DNA of 5,794 bases from NCBI GenBank assembly GCA_003535455.1, contig DOHD01000005.1:1276-7069 (forward strand), in the 5' to 3' direction. Below the pieces are notes generated by a model. It was not told where the DNA came from, made no database searches, and saw nothing but the letters and a program-made list of their open reading frames with translations. Position 1 is the stretch's first letter, and each line of letters begins with the position of its first letter. Below are positions 1 to 5,457 of the stretch, piece after piece. The position numbers and the translations under genes are program-made. This stretch comes from Acidimicrobium sp. Lineage in GTDB: Bacteria; Actinomycetota; Acidimicrobiia; Acidimicrobiales; Ilumatobacteraceae.

Positions 1-6
1 TAAATA

Positions 7-1188
7 TTATGGTGCGATAATAATTGAGCCATTATGGCCACCGAAACCAAAATTATTTGAAATTGTCGGCCCAGGTTGCCATGCTCGTGCGGCGCCTGTG
101 ACGATGTCGACGCCAGACATTTCAGGGTCAACGACTGTCGTATTGGCAGTTGGTGGTATCAACTTGTGTTCGATCGAAAGTAAAACCGCCGCTGCTTCGA
201 GTGCACCAGCGGCACCTAGCGGATGACCAGTCACACCCTTGATCGATGTCATCGGTGGTTTCGACTGCCCAAAAACTGCGGCGACGGCGCTCGCTTCGGC
301 GGCATCGTTGAGAGGCGTTGAAGTGCCGTGAGCATTCACTTGTTTGATGGCGCTCGGTGAAAGACCCGCGTCATCGAGGGCGAGTTTCATGCAGGCAATC
401 GCGCCAACTCCACCAGGCGAAGGTGCGGTGATGTGATGTGCGTCTGCATTGCTGCCCGCGCCCAAAATTTCTCCGTAAATTCTTGCGTTGCGTGCGAGCG
501 CTAGGTCGAGTCTCTCCAAAACAAAAACAGCGGCGCCTTCGCCAAAAATAAAACCGTCACGAGTTGCGTCAAATGGCTTGCTTACTTTCGACGTCGAGAG
601 TGCGGTCATGTTGGCAAAGCCCGCAACTGCAGTGATCGTTGCGGCAGATTCTGCTCCGCCAGAAATAACGGCGTCGCATCGACCCCAAGCAACCAAGCGA
701 GCTGCATAACCGAGCGCGTGTGTAGCAGCGGCGCACGCCGTGCAGATAGTTTCGGCCGGGCCTCGAAAGCCATAACGCATTGAAATAGCCGCACCTGAAG
801 CGTTGGACATCATCATCGGCACTAAAAATGGCGAAACTCGACGCTCTCCTTTTTCGACTCGAACCACAACTTGCTCTTCGAGAGTTCTTAAGCCGCCGAT
901 ACCGGTGCCAAAAATGGTGCCGATTCGAGTTGCGTCATAAGGCAATGATCCTGATTGTGCTATCGCCTCGGTTGCCGCAGCAAGTGCGTATTGTTCGCAA
1001 CGATCTGCACGCCGTGCCTCTTTAGGCCCCGCAAAATATGGTGTGGGATCCCAGTTTTCGATTTCGACAGTGTGACTGCCTGAAACACCCTTACCCAAGA
1101 GGCCTTGCCAAAAATTTTGTTTGCCGATGCCGCAAGGTGCGACAACGCCGTAGCCGGTTATCGCAACTCTATGACCAGCACCCTGCAT
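7..1188 (-). CDS. fabF: 3-oxoacyl-ACP synthase II (KAS II)
   Basis: This 393-residue cytoplasmic condensing enzyme elongates acyl-ACP with malonyl-ACP, releasing CO2, in type II fatty acid synthesis. The thiolase-fold triad is visible: nucleophile Cys152 in CTACAAATHA, His287 in VNAHGTSTPLND and His322 in GVTGHPLGAAGA, with Lys317 five residues before His322 as in E. coli FabF. Near the C-terminus, NNFGFGGHN (378-386) carries the gating Phe382; the GFGGHN form is typical of actinobacterial KAS enzymes such as KasA. Length is slightly below the usual 410 or so. It starts at ATG 1188, 22 nt after the acpP stop; no Shine-Dalgarno is seen, but the next residues match the family N-terminus (VAITGYGVVAPCG). 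It is the last operon gene in view and ends with TAA six bases from the window edge. KAS I/KasA-type specificity cannot be excluded from sequence alone. Confidence 0.96.
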   Translation of the reverse strand: MQGAGHRVAITGYGVVAPCGIGKQNFWQGLLGKGVSGSHTVEIENWDPTPYFAGPKEARRADRCEQYALAAATEAIAQSGSLPYDATRIGTIFGTGIGGLRTLEEQVVVRVEKGERRVSPFLVPMMMSNASGAAISMRYGFRGPAETICTACAAATHALGYAARLVAWGRCDAVISGGAESAATITAVAGFANMTALSTSKVSKPFDATRDGFIFGEGAAVFVLERLDLALARNARIYGEILGAGSNADAHHITAPSPGGVGAIACMKLALDDAGLSPSAIKQVNAHGTSTPLNDAAEASAVAAVFGQSKPPMTSIKGVTGHPLGAAGALEAAAVLLSIEHKLIPPTANTTVVDPEMSGVDIVTGAARAWQPGPTISNNFGFGGHNGSIIIAP

Positions 1189-1210
1189 GAACGACTGCGC
1201 AGGTTAGAAC

Positions 1211-1450
1211 TTAAGAAACTTTTGCCGCAACGAGGTTGAAGGCTTTGCCGACGGTGTCGACACCTTCAAGATCGCTTTCAGGCACGGTGATGCCGAACTC
1301 TTCTTCGAGCGCCATCACGAATTCGACGAGGTCAAGGCTGTCTGAGCCAAGATCGTCTTTGAAACTTGCTTCCATGGTGATCTTCGTGGCATCGACTGCC
1401 AAAACATCTACTGCACATTTTTTGAAACGATCGAAAAGCTGTTGGTCCAT
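1211..1450 (-). CDS. acpP: Acyl carrier protein
   Basis: This 79-residue acidic protein carries growing acyl chains as thioesters on a 4'-phosphopantetheine arm and is the shared substrate shuttle for the neighbouring FabD, FabH, FabG and FabF. The attachment residue is Ser38 in the motif DLGSDSLDLVEFVM (33-46), at the start of helix II. The acidic recognition helix that follows (ALEEEFGITVPESDLE) is typical of fatty-acid ACPs. Length is normal for the family. It starts at ATG 1450, 9 nt after the fabG stop, so translation is probably coupled to fabG. The location between a KAS III/reductase pair and fabF identifies it as the fatty-acid ACP rather than a polyketide or siderophore carrier. Confidence 0.96.
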   Translation of the reverse strand: MDQQLFDRFKKCAVDVLAVDATKITMEASFKDDLGSDSLDLVEFVMALEEEFGITVPESDLEGVDTVGKAFNLVAAKVS

Positions 1451-1459
1451 GAGGCGAGT

Positions 1460-2164
1460 CTAGTGCCCCATGCCAAGACCACCATCGACTGGAATTACTG
1501 CGCCTGTTATATAGCCAGCATCTTGCGACGCAACAAACGCCACGACCGAGGCAATCTCGTTTGGTGTCGCCATTCTTGCAAGGGGTACTGCTGCGAGCAT
1601 TTTGTCCCGCTGTTCTTGAGTCAGTGCGGCGGTCATATCGGTTTCGACTGGGCCTGGTGCGATGACGTTTACGGTGATGGATCGCGAGCCGAGTTCACGA
1701 GCCATCGATCGAGCAAAACCTACGAGACCAGCTTTTGAGGCCGCGTAATTCGCTTGTCCAGCCGAGCCCAGAAGGCCGACAACAGACGAGATCAAAATGA
1801 TGCGACCAGATCGGGCCCGAAGCATGCCCTGTGTGGCGCGCTTACAAACTCGAAATGCACCTGTGAGATTGGCGTCGATCACGGATGAAAAATCATCTTC
1901 GCTCATGCGCAATAGCAAAAGATCTTTGGTGATGCCTGCATTAGATACGAGAATCTGCACCGGTCCGAATTTTTCTTCGACGGCTGCGAAGGCTGCGTCA
2001 ACTTCAGATTGCGATGTGACGTCACATTTGACGGCGAAAAAATCGCCGGAGGGTTGCGAACTGTTATACGTAACGGCAACTTTGTCGCCGAGCTTTGCGA
2101 AATGTTGGGCGCAGGCCAGACCGATGCCTTTAGCTCCACCGGTTATTAATACGACACGACTCAT
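1460..2164 (-). CDS. fabG: 3-oxoacyl-ACP reductase (MabA/FabG1-like)
   Basis: This short-chain dehydrogenase/reductase performs the NADPH-dependent reduction of 3-oxoacyl-ACP to 3-hydroxyacyl-ACP. Numbered from the chosen start (234 residues), the Rossmann cofactor motif TGGAKGIG is at 8-15, NAG at 75-77, and the catalytic residues are Asn99, Ser127, Tyr140 and Lys144 (YAASK). The Ser-Tyr spacing of 13 equals that of E. coli FabG. The shortened stretch after beta-2 resembles mycobacterial MabA. An in-frame ATG at 2176 would add MGQF, but ATG 2164 is preferred: it overlaps the fabH stop as ATGA, has GGGA six bases upstream, and gives the family-like N-terminus MSRVVLITGG. The C-terminal PVDGGLGMGH is typical. 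Its position between fabH and acpP places it firmly in fatty acid elongation. Confidence 0.95.
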   Translation of the reverse strand: MSRVVLITGGAKGIGLACAQHFAKLGDKVAVTYNSSQPSGDFFAVKCDVTSQSEVDAAFAAVEEKFGPVQILVSNAGITKDLLLLRMSEDDFSSVIDANLTGAFRVCKRATQGMLRARSGRIILISSVVGLLGSAGQANYAASKAGLVGFARSMARELGSRSITVNVIAPGPVETDMTAALTQEQRDKMLAAVPLARMATPNEIASVVAFVASQDAGYITGAVIPVDGGLGMGH

Positions 2165-3111
2165 GAATTGTCCCATTTTATGACTGCGCTAGCGGCCGTC
2201 ATGCCCGCGCCGAAGCCGACAAGCAACACGTTGTCGCCGGACTCGACCCGACCACTGTCGACCGCGTCAAACAACGCGAGCGGTATCGAAGCTGAAGATG
2301 TATTGCCGGTTTCGTGCAACACCACCGCGGTCTTGCTCATCGGTATGTCGAGTCGTTTGCAAGCGGCTTCGATAATTCGAATGTTCGCCTGGTGGGGTAC
2401 AACCAAATCGATTTCGTTTGTCGTCAGACCCGACGCCTTGATTGACTTTTCAGCAGAGTCAACCATGATTCGAACGGCGCGACGAAACACTTCTTTGCCG
2501 TCCATGTGCAAGGTTCCACCAATTTCGGCGAACAGCAATTCTTCGAGCGAACCATCGGCATCGAAGTCCCATCCGAGCAATTGACCAGGGCCTTTCGTCG
2601 CTTCGATGACCGCGGCACCAGAACCATCAGCAAAAAGAATCGCGGTATTGCGGTCTGTCCAGTCGGTGATACGCGAAAGTGTGTCTGTGCCAATTACCAA
2701 AATTCGTTTCATGCCCATTGCGATAAGTCCGTGCCCGGTAATCAGCGCATAGACGAAACCCGAACATGCGGCGTTGACGTCAAACGCGCCGCAACGAAGT
2801 CCAAGACCGTGTTGCACTGTTGCACTTGTTGCAGGCACCGTGCGATCAGGAGTTGTTGTCGAAAGTACCAGCGCATCTATCGTCGACGGATCGATTCCGG
2901 CTTTTTCAATTGCTTTGCGTCCAGACTCGATTGAAAGACTCGCAGTTGTGCCACCTATGTGGCGGCGCTCGATTCCAGTTCTTTCGCGAATCCATTCGTC
3001 GGAGGTTTCCATGGTCTTTGACAAGTCGTCGTTCGACACAACTTTCGACGGCAACGATGTGCCCCAGCCAACAATTTTTGCGCCAACAACGCCGTTTGGA
3101 ATTAGCGGCAC
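2161..3111 (-). CDS. fabH: 3-oxoacyl-ACP synthase III (KAS III)
   Basis: This 316-residue enzyme starts fatty acid synthesis by condensing an acyl-CoA primer with malonyl-ACP. The Cys-His-Asn triad is complete: Cys116 in NAACSGF, His240 in VVPHQANIRI and Asn270 in HETGNTSSAS; the His-Asn spacing of 30 matches E. coli FabH. Other family signatures are WIRERTGIERRHI (40-52) and the glycine-rich C-terminal GFGAGMT. The predicted start is GTG 3111, 13 nt after the fabD stop; an in-frame stop lies upstream at 3136-3138, there is no in-frame ATG nearby, and no Shine-Dalgarno is seen. An out-of-frame ATG overlaps the fabD stop, which makes the true N-terminus uncertain by a few residues. Primer preference (acetyl or branched) cannot be read from the sequence. 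Confidence 0.95.
   Translation of the reverse strand: MPLIPNGVVGAKIVGWGTSLPSKVVSNDDLSKTMETSDEWIRERTGIERRHIGGTTASLSIESGRKAIEKAGIDPSTIDALVLSTTTPDRTVPATSATVQHGLGLRCGAFDVNAACSGFVYALITGHGLIAMGMKRILVIGTDTLSRITDWTDRNTAILFADGSGAAVIEATKGPGQLLGWDFDADGSLEELLFAEIGGTLHMDGKEVFRRAVRIMVDSAEKSIKASGLTTNEIDLVVPHQANIRIIEAACKRLDIPMSKTAVVLHETGNTSSASIPLALFDAVDSGRVESGDNVLLVGFGAGMTAASAVIKWDNS
2171..2174 (-). promoter_or_regulatory. Shine-Dalgarno of fabG
   Basis: GGGA on the minus strand lies six bases before ATG 2164, inside the last codons of fabH. It decides the fabG start in favour of 2164 over the in-frame ATG at 2176, and together with the ATGA overlap it suggests translational coupling to fabH. It is the only convincing Shine-Dalgarno among the protein genes in this window. 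Confidence 0.5.
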
Positions 3112-3124
3112 GGAGTAATCGCTG

Positions 3125-4300
3125 TCATATCGTTCTTAACCAGGCGATTGGTTGGTGTGCGGTTAAACGCTCGCCGTCGACGCTGATGTAGTTCTGTAAG
3201 ACACCGTCGAACAGTGACCGAACCTCTTGATCGCCTACCATGCCGAGCACATCGCCAACGCTAATGCGCGCACCGTTGGTGAATGCTTTGCTGGGCACGA
3301 ATACGCCAGCGCCTGGGCTAACTACAAGGCGCTCAACAGCAAAAAGATGCTCACCTTCATGAAGTTGTTGCGCGGGTAACGATGCTGCGCCAATCCATTC
3401 AATAAACTTGTCGAGTTCATCAGGTGTGCTGATGCTCAGGGTTCGCGCAGACTCGACCGTTCGCTTTGCCATGCCGGTGAGCACACCGCCTGGTCCAAGC
3501 TCGACGAAACTGGTGATCCCACTTTGAGCCATGGTTAATAGACATTGTTTCCACCGCACTGGGCTAGAAAGTTGCGCCGACAAAAGTGTCGTCCACTCGC
3601 TGCCGTGGTCGTGTGCTTTGGCGTCGACATTTGAAACGATCGGCACATCAGAATCACGTGGCTTGGCAAGTGCGATCGCTTCACGTAATCGATCGCGGGC
3701 AGGAGCCATTAATGGAGTATGAAACGCGCCCGAAACCGGAAGCGTCATCACCCGTTTGGCGCCGAGTTCTTTGGCATGATCAGTTGCGAGTTGCACGGCC
3801 GATGTTGCGCCGGCAATCACCACCTGACCGGGTGCATTGAAATTTGCGACCCACACGTCGCTGTCGGCGCGACGACATGCGGTTTCGACCTGGTCGTCTT
3901 CTAACCCAAGTACAGCCGACATCACGCCTGGAGACGCGATTCCAGCGTCGTGCATCGCGGCGGCACGCTCGACAACCAAACGAACACCATCTTCAAAACT
4001 AAGTGCGCCGTTTGCCGTGAGCGCCGTGTATTCCCCGAGTGAATGACCCGCGCAAAGACTCGGTTCAAAACCAAGGCGCTCAACTGCGTCGAGAACCATC
4101 AGGCTTGCAACAAATGTCGTCAACTGGGCGTTGCGAGTATCTTTCAAGGTTTCGGCATCAGCGTTGAGAAGAAGGTCGGCGACATCACGATTCGCGATGT
4201 CGGATGCCTCGATTACGAGATCCCAACTTTCGTGGTCAACCCAAGGTTTTCCCATGCCTGGTCGTTGAGAACCTTGACCAGGAAAGGTGAATGCAAGCAT
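3125..4300 (-). CDS. fabD: Malonyl-CoA:ACP transacylase with C-terminal barrel-sandwich domain
   Basis: The protein transfers malonyl from malonyl-CoA to AcpP, supplying the extender for FabH and FabF. The catalytic set is complete: Gln9 in PGQGSQ, nucleophile Ser87 in GHSLGE, Arg112 binding the malonyl carboxylate, His194 in GAFHTPL and Gln243 in QLSSPVRW; spacings match E. coli FabD (Q11, S92, R117, H201, Q250). The transacylase ends around residue 305. At 391 residues the protein is some 80 longer than usual, and residues 317-391 form an extra domain described separately. It starts at ATG 4300, giving the standard N-terminus LAFTFPGQGSQ; AAAGG lies about 13 nt upstream, rather far for a ribosome site. 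It is the first gene of the minus-strand fab operon, so its upstream region should contain the operon promoter. Confidence 0.95.
   Translation of the reverse strand: MLAFTFPGQGSQRPGMGKPWVDHESWDLVIEASDIANRDVADLLLNADAETLKDTRNAQLTTFVASLMVLDAVERLGFEPSLCAGHSLGEYTALTANGALSFEDGVRLVVERAAAMHDAGIASPGVMSAVLGLEDDQVETACRRADSDVWVANFNAPGQVVIAGATSAVQLATDHAKELGAKRVMTLPVSGAFHTPLMAPARDRLREAIALAKPRDSDVPIVSNVDAKAHDHGSEWTTLLSAQLSSPVRWKQCLLTMAQSGITSFVELGPGGVLTGMAKRTVESARTLSISTPDELDKFIEWIGAASLPAQQLHEGEHLFAVERLVVSPGAGVFVPSKAFTNGARISVGDVLGMVGDQEVRSLFDGVLQNYISVDGERLTAHQPIAWLRTI
3128..3352 (-). other. Barrel-sandwich hybrid (biotinyl/lipoyl-like) domain of FabD
   Basis: Residues 317-391 of FabD show the two-half repeat pattern of a biotinyl/lipoyl domain: VVSPGAGVFVP, then NGARISVGDVLGMVG, then EVRSLFDGVLQNYISV, then DGERLTAHQPIAWLR. 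These correspond to the 'P-G-V ... G-V-GD-L' and 'P-G-V ... GE-V-QPL' halves of carrier domains. The hairpin that carries the EAMKM lysine in biotin carriers is shortened to about MVGDQEVRS and has no lysine, so biotin or lipoate attachment is not expected. The fold call is inference from pattern only. A structural or docking role, for example toward acetyl-CoA carboxylase or ACP, is a guess. Confidence 0.7.
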
Positions 4301-4433
4301 CGTCTAAGCAGTGCCTTTCGTGTTGTCTACATCGTAGAAGAAAATCGTGGGTATAGACGAGTGAATAGACAGTGAACGGCGAGAAGATGCACCGTGTGGG
4401 CTCAAGATATTGGTAGATACGCTTAGCGGGCAA
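4301..4433. promoter_or_regulatory. Divergent intergenic region between fab operon and tRNA-Leu
   Basis: This 133-nt spacer separates fabD (minus strand) from tRNA-Leu (plus strand), so it must carry the fab operon promoter and probably the tRNA promoter. The best minus-strand -10 candidate is TACGAT (4331-4336), inside the inverted repeat TCTAC-ATC-GTAGA (4326-4338), but no good -35 sits 16-18 nt before it. On the plus strand TACGCT (4418-4423) is a weak tRNA -10 candidate, also without a clear -35. A tandem repeat lies at 4353-4376. The region's role is certain from layout; the individual boxes are weak. Confidence 0.5.
4353..4376. repeat. Imperfect tandem direct repeat upstream of fabD
   Basis: Two adjacent copies of ATAGAC(G)AGTGAA occur at 4353-4365 and 4365-4376. 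They differ by one inserted G and share one A. The pair lies 53 nt upstream of the fabD start. Position and spacing near one DNA helical turn (about 11-12 bp) would suit an operator for a regulator of fatty acid synthesis, but no known site is matched and chance cannot be excluded. Confidence 0.4.
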
Positions 4434-4519
4434 GCCCGAGTGGCGGAATGGCAGACGCGACGGACTCAAAATCCGTTGTCTGAAAGGGCGTGCGGGTTCG
4501 ACTCCCGCCTCGGGCACCA
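4434..4519 (+). tRNA. tRNA-Leu (anticodon CAA)
   Basis: The cloverleaf folds completely. The acceptor stem is GCCCGAG (4434-4440) with CTCGGGC (4509-4515), followed by discriminator A 4516 and encoded CCA 4517-4519. The D stem is GCG/CGC, the anticodon stem ACGGA/TCCGT (4460-4464, 4472-4476), and the seven-base loop CTCAAAA places anticodon CAA at 4467-4469, reading UUG. The 15-nt variable region (4477-4491) can form a short stem, as expected for class II leucine tRNAs. The T arm is GCGGG-TTCGACT-CCCGC. The final A of CCA is also the A of the ATG of the next gene. The 5' leader CGGGC (4427-4431) repeats the 3' acceptor strand and could pair with the tRNA 5' end. Confidence 0.96.
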
Positions 4520-4818
4520 TGACTACACGAAATCTAAATAACAAATTCGTCGAACGGCGCTTGCGCCGTGGCTCTCAGACGTTGCGAGAATTGCGTGACG
4601 AACTGCGCATCACTTCTGAACAACTTGAATTCATCGAAGGCGAGGCACAAGAAAAAGAAATGCGAGCGATGGTTGCCGAGACGGCGGACGCCGCGCTTGA
4701 GCATCATGAAGCGCAAAAAAATCTCGAAGCAATACAAAAATATCATCGACATTTGGTGTCGTCGATCGCTGAGCACGAAATCCGCCAAGATCAATTGCTC
4801 GACAAACTCGAAAGCTGA
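4519..4818 (+). CDS. Small coiled-coil protein of unknown function
   Basis: This 99-residue protein is rich in Glu, Arg, Leu and Ala. Two long helices with heptad-like leucine spacing are likely, about residues 10-50 and 56-97, broken near MVAETADA (51-58), suggesting a helical hairpin or coiled-coil dimer. There is no signal peptide, membrane segment or catalytic motif. I do not recognise a named family, though it resembles short unnamed actinobacterial proteins encoded near ANTAR regulators (recollection, unverified). The start at ATG 4519 shares its A with the tRNA CCA end, so no Shine-Dalgarno is possible except within the tRNA; a TTG at 4561 is an alternative. It ends 10 nt before pdtaR, so co-transcription with the regulator is likely. 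Coding is favoured over the overlapping frame because the latter is a basic, Ser/Lys-rich non-protein-like translation. Confidence 0.7.
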   Translation: MTTRNLNNKFVERRLRRGSQTLRELRDELRITSEQLEFIEGEAQEKEMRAMVAETADAALEHHEAQKNLEAIQKYHRHLVSSIAEHEIRQDQLLDKLES

Positions 4819-4828
4819 CGGCAAATCT

Positions 4829-5404
4829 ATGGCGACCAAAATTGTTCTCGCCGAAGACGAAGCGATTATTCGGCTTGATCTTCGTGAGAGCCTCATTGAA
4901 GAGGGTTACGAGGTTGTCGGCGATGTTGGCCGTGGTGACAAGGCGGTCGAGATAGTGCGAGAAACACGACCAGATGTAGCAATCTTTGACATAAAGATGC
5001 CTGGTATGTCTGGCCTTGAGGCCGCCAAAATTGTTTCGGATGAGAAACTTTGCGCGGTGGTGATGTTGACCGCATTCAGTCAGCGTGAGATTATCGAGCA
5101 AGCTCGTGACGCAGGCGCTCTCGCGTATATCGTCAAGCCTTTCCAGAAGTCAGATTTGGTGCCGGCGATCGAGTTGGCGATAGCTAGATTCGCCGAAATG
5201 CGGGCTCTCACCAGCGAAGTTGCGGCGCTCGGCGCTCAACTTGAGATTCGCAAACTTATCGATCGCGCCAAAGGCGTGTTGATCGACAAATTTAAAATGT
5301 CTGAGGCCGAGTCATTCTCATTTATACAGAGCAAAGCGATGTCAGAGCGCAAAAAGATGGGCGAGATCGCCGACCAAATAATCTCCGGCTCTCTCCATCC
5401 TTGA
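4829..5404 (+). CDS. pdtaR: Response regulator with ANTAR RNA-binding domain
   Basis: This 191-residue protein is a phosphorylation-controlled transcription antitermination regulator. The receiver domain (1-120) has acidic residues Glu9, Asp10 and Glu11 in LAEDE, phosphoacceptor Asp54 in FDIKMPGMSG, Thr81, Tyr100 and Lys103 in VKPF. The ANTAR domain (about 128-189) has the RKLIDRAKGVLIDKFKMSE core and the AMSERKKMGEIADQII end. Domain order and length match mycobacterial Rv1626 (PdtaR), whose partner kinase is PdtaS; no kinase gene is in this window. The frame is open upstream to 4568, but ATG 4829 gives the family N-terminus (MATKIVLAEDEAIIR) and falls 10 nt after the preceding gene's stop. 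No clear Shine-Dalgarno is present. The neighbouring polA is a conserved actinobacterial context. Confidence 0.95.
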   Translation: MATKIVLAEDEAIIRLDLRESLIEEGYEVVGDVGRGDKAVEIVRETRPDVAIFDIKMPGMSGLEAAKIVSDEKLCAVVMLTAFSQREIIEQARDAGALAYIVKPFQKSDLVPAIELAIARFAEMRALTSEVAALGAQLEIRKLIDRAKGVLIDKFKMSEAESFSFIQSKAMSERKKMGEIADQIISGSLHP

Positions 5405-5429
5405 CTATCTACAAATAGTCGTCTTTATT
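5401..5429 (+). promoter_or_regulatory. Candidate polA promoter
   Basis: TTGACT (5401-5406) and TTTATT (5424-5429) are separated by exactly 17 nt, matching five and four of six positions of the sigma-70 -35 and -10 consensus. The -35 box overlaps the pdtaR stop codon. Transcription would start near 5436, giving polA a leader of about 26 nt that includes the second hairpin. This is the best consensus-like promoter in the window but is unproven. Confidence 0.4.
5403..5420 (+). other. Perfect 6-bp inverted repeat at the pdtaR end
   Basis: GACTAT (5403-5408) and ATAGTC (5415-5420) flank a six-base loop CTACAA, followed by a modest T-rich run (TCTTTATTT). It begins inside the pdtaR stop codon. 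As RNA it could be a weak terminator or a 3' end-stabilising hairpin; as DNA it sits in the spacer of the candidate polA promoter and could be an operator. The AT-rich stem is too weak for a confident terminator call. Confidence 0.35.
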
Positions 5430-5436
5430 TGCGCGA

Positions 5437-5457
5437 TGGTCGCGGCGACTAGTTTTT
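5437..5457 (+). terminator. Possible intrinsic terminator just before polA
   Basis: TGGTCG (5437-5442) pairs with CGACTA (5446-5451) around the loop CGG, with one G-U pair, and is followed by G and five T (5453-5457). This resembles a small intrinsic terminator or attenuator. It ends five bases before the polA ATG, so it could stop pdtaR readthrough or attenuate polA. The short stem and three-base loop keep confidence low. Confidence 0.3.

Noticed and set aside
1442..1738. Plus-strand open frame of 98 codons antisense to fabG and the acpP start
   Set aside because: It is a shadow of fabG, with many Cys, His and Arg residues and no recognisable motif; the opposite strand has an intact catalytic protein.
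2165..2176. Upstream ATG for fabG at 2176 adding MGQF
   Set aside because: ATG 2164 has the ATGA overlap with fabH, GGGA at a good distance, and a family-like N-terminus.
4323..4357. Plus-strand promoter from TTGTCT (4323-4328) and TATAGA (4352-4357) for the tRNA
   Set aside because: The spacer is 23 nt, too long for a sigma-70 promoter.
4236..4544. Minus-strand open frame crossing the fabD start, the spacer and the tRNA
   Set aside because: It runs antisense through a complete tRNA and overlaps the fabD 5' end in another frame; the composition shows no domain and its position is explained by the other features.
4568..4828. Possible 87-residue N-terminal extension of the response regulator in the same frame
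   Set aside because: The translated stretch is Ser/Lys/Arg/Cys-rich without domain character and overlaps the coiled-coil gene, while ATG 4829 gives the standard receiver-domain N-terminus right after that gene's stop.
4568..5101. Several antisense frames opposite the coiled-coil gene and pdtaR
   Set aside because: Conserved receiver and ANTAR motifs on the plus strand explain the constraint; the antisense translations lack motifs.
5403..5420. First hairpin as a classical ANTAR target
   Set aside because: The hexaloop is CTACAA, lacking A at position 1 and G at position 4, and the neighbouring hairpin has a three-base loop rather than a second hexaloop.
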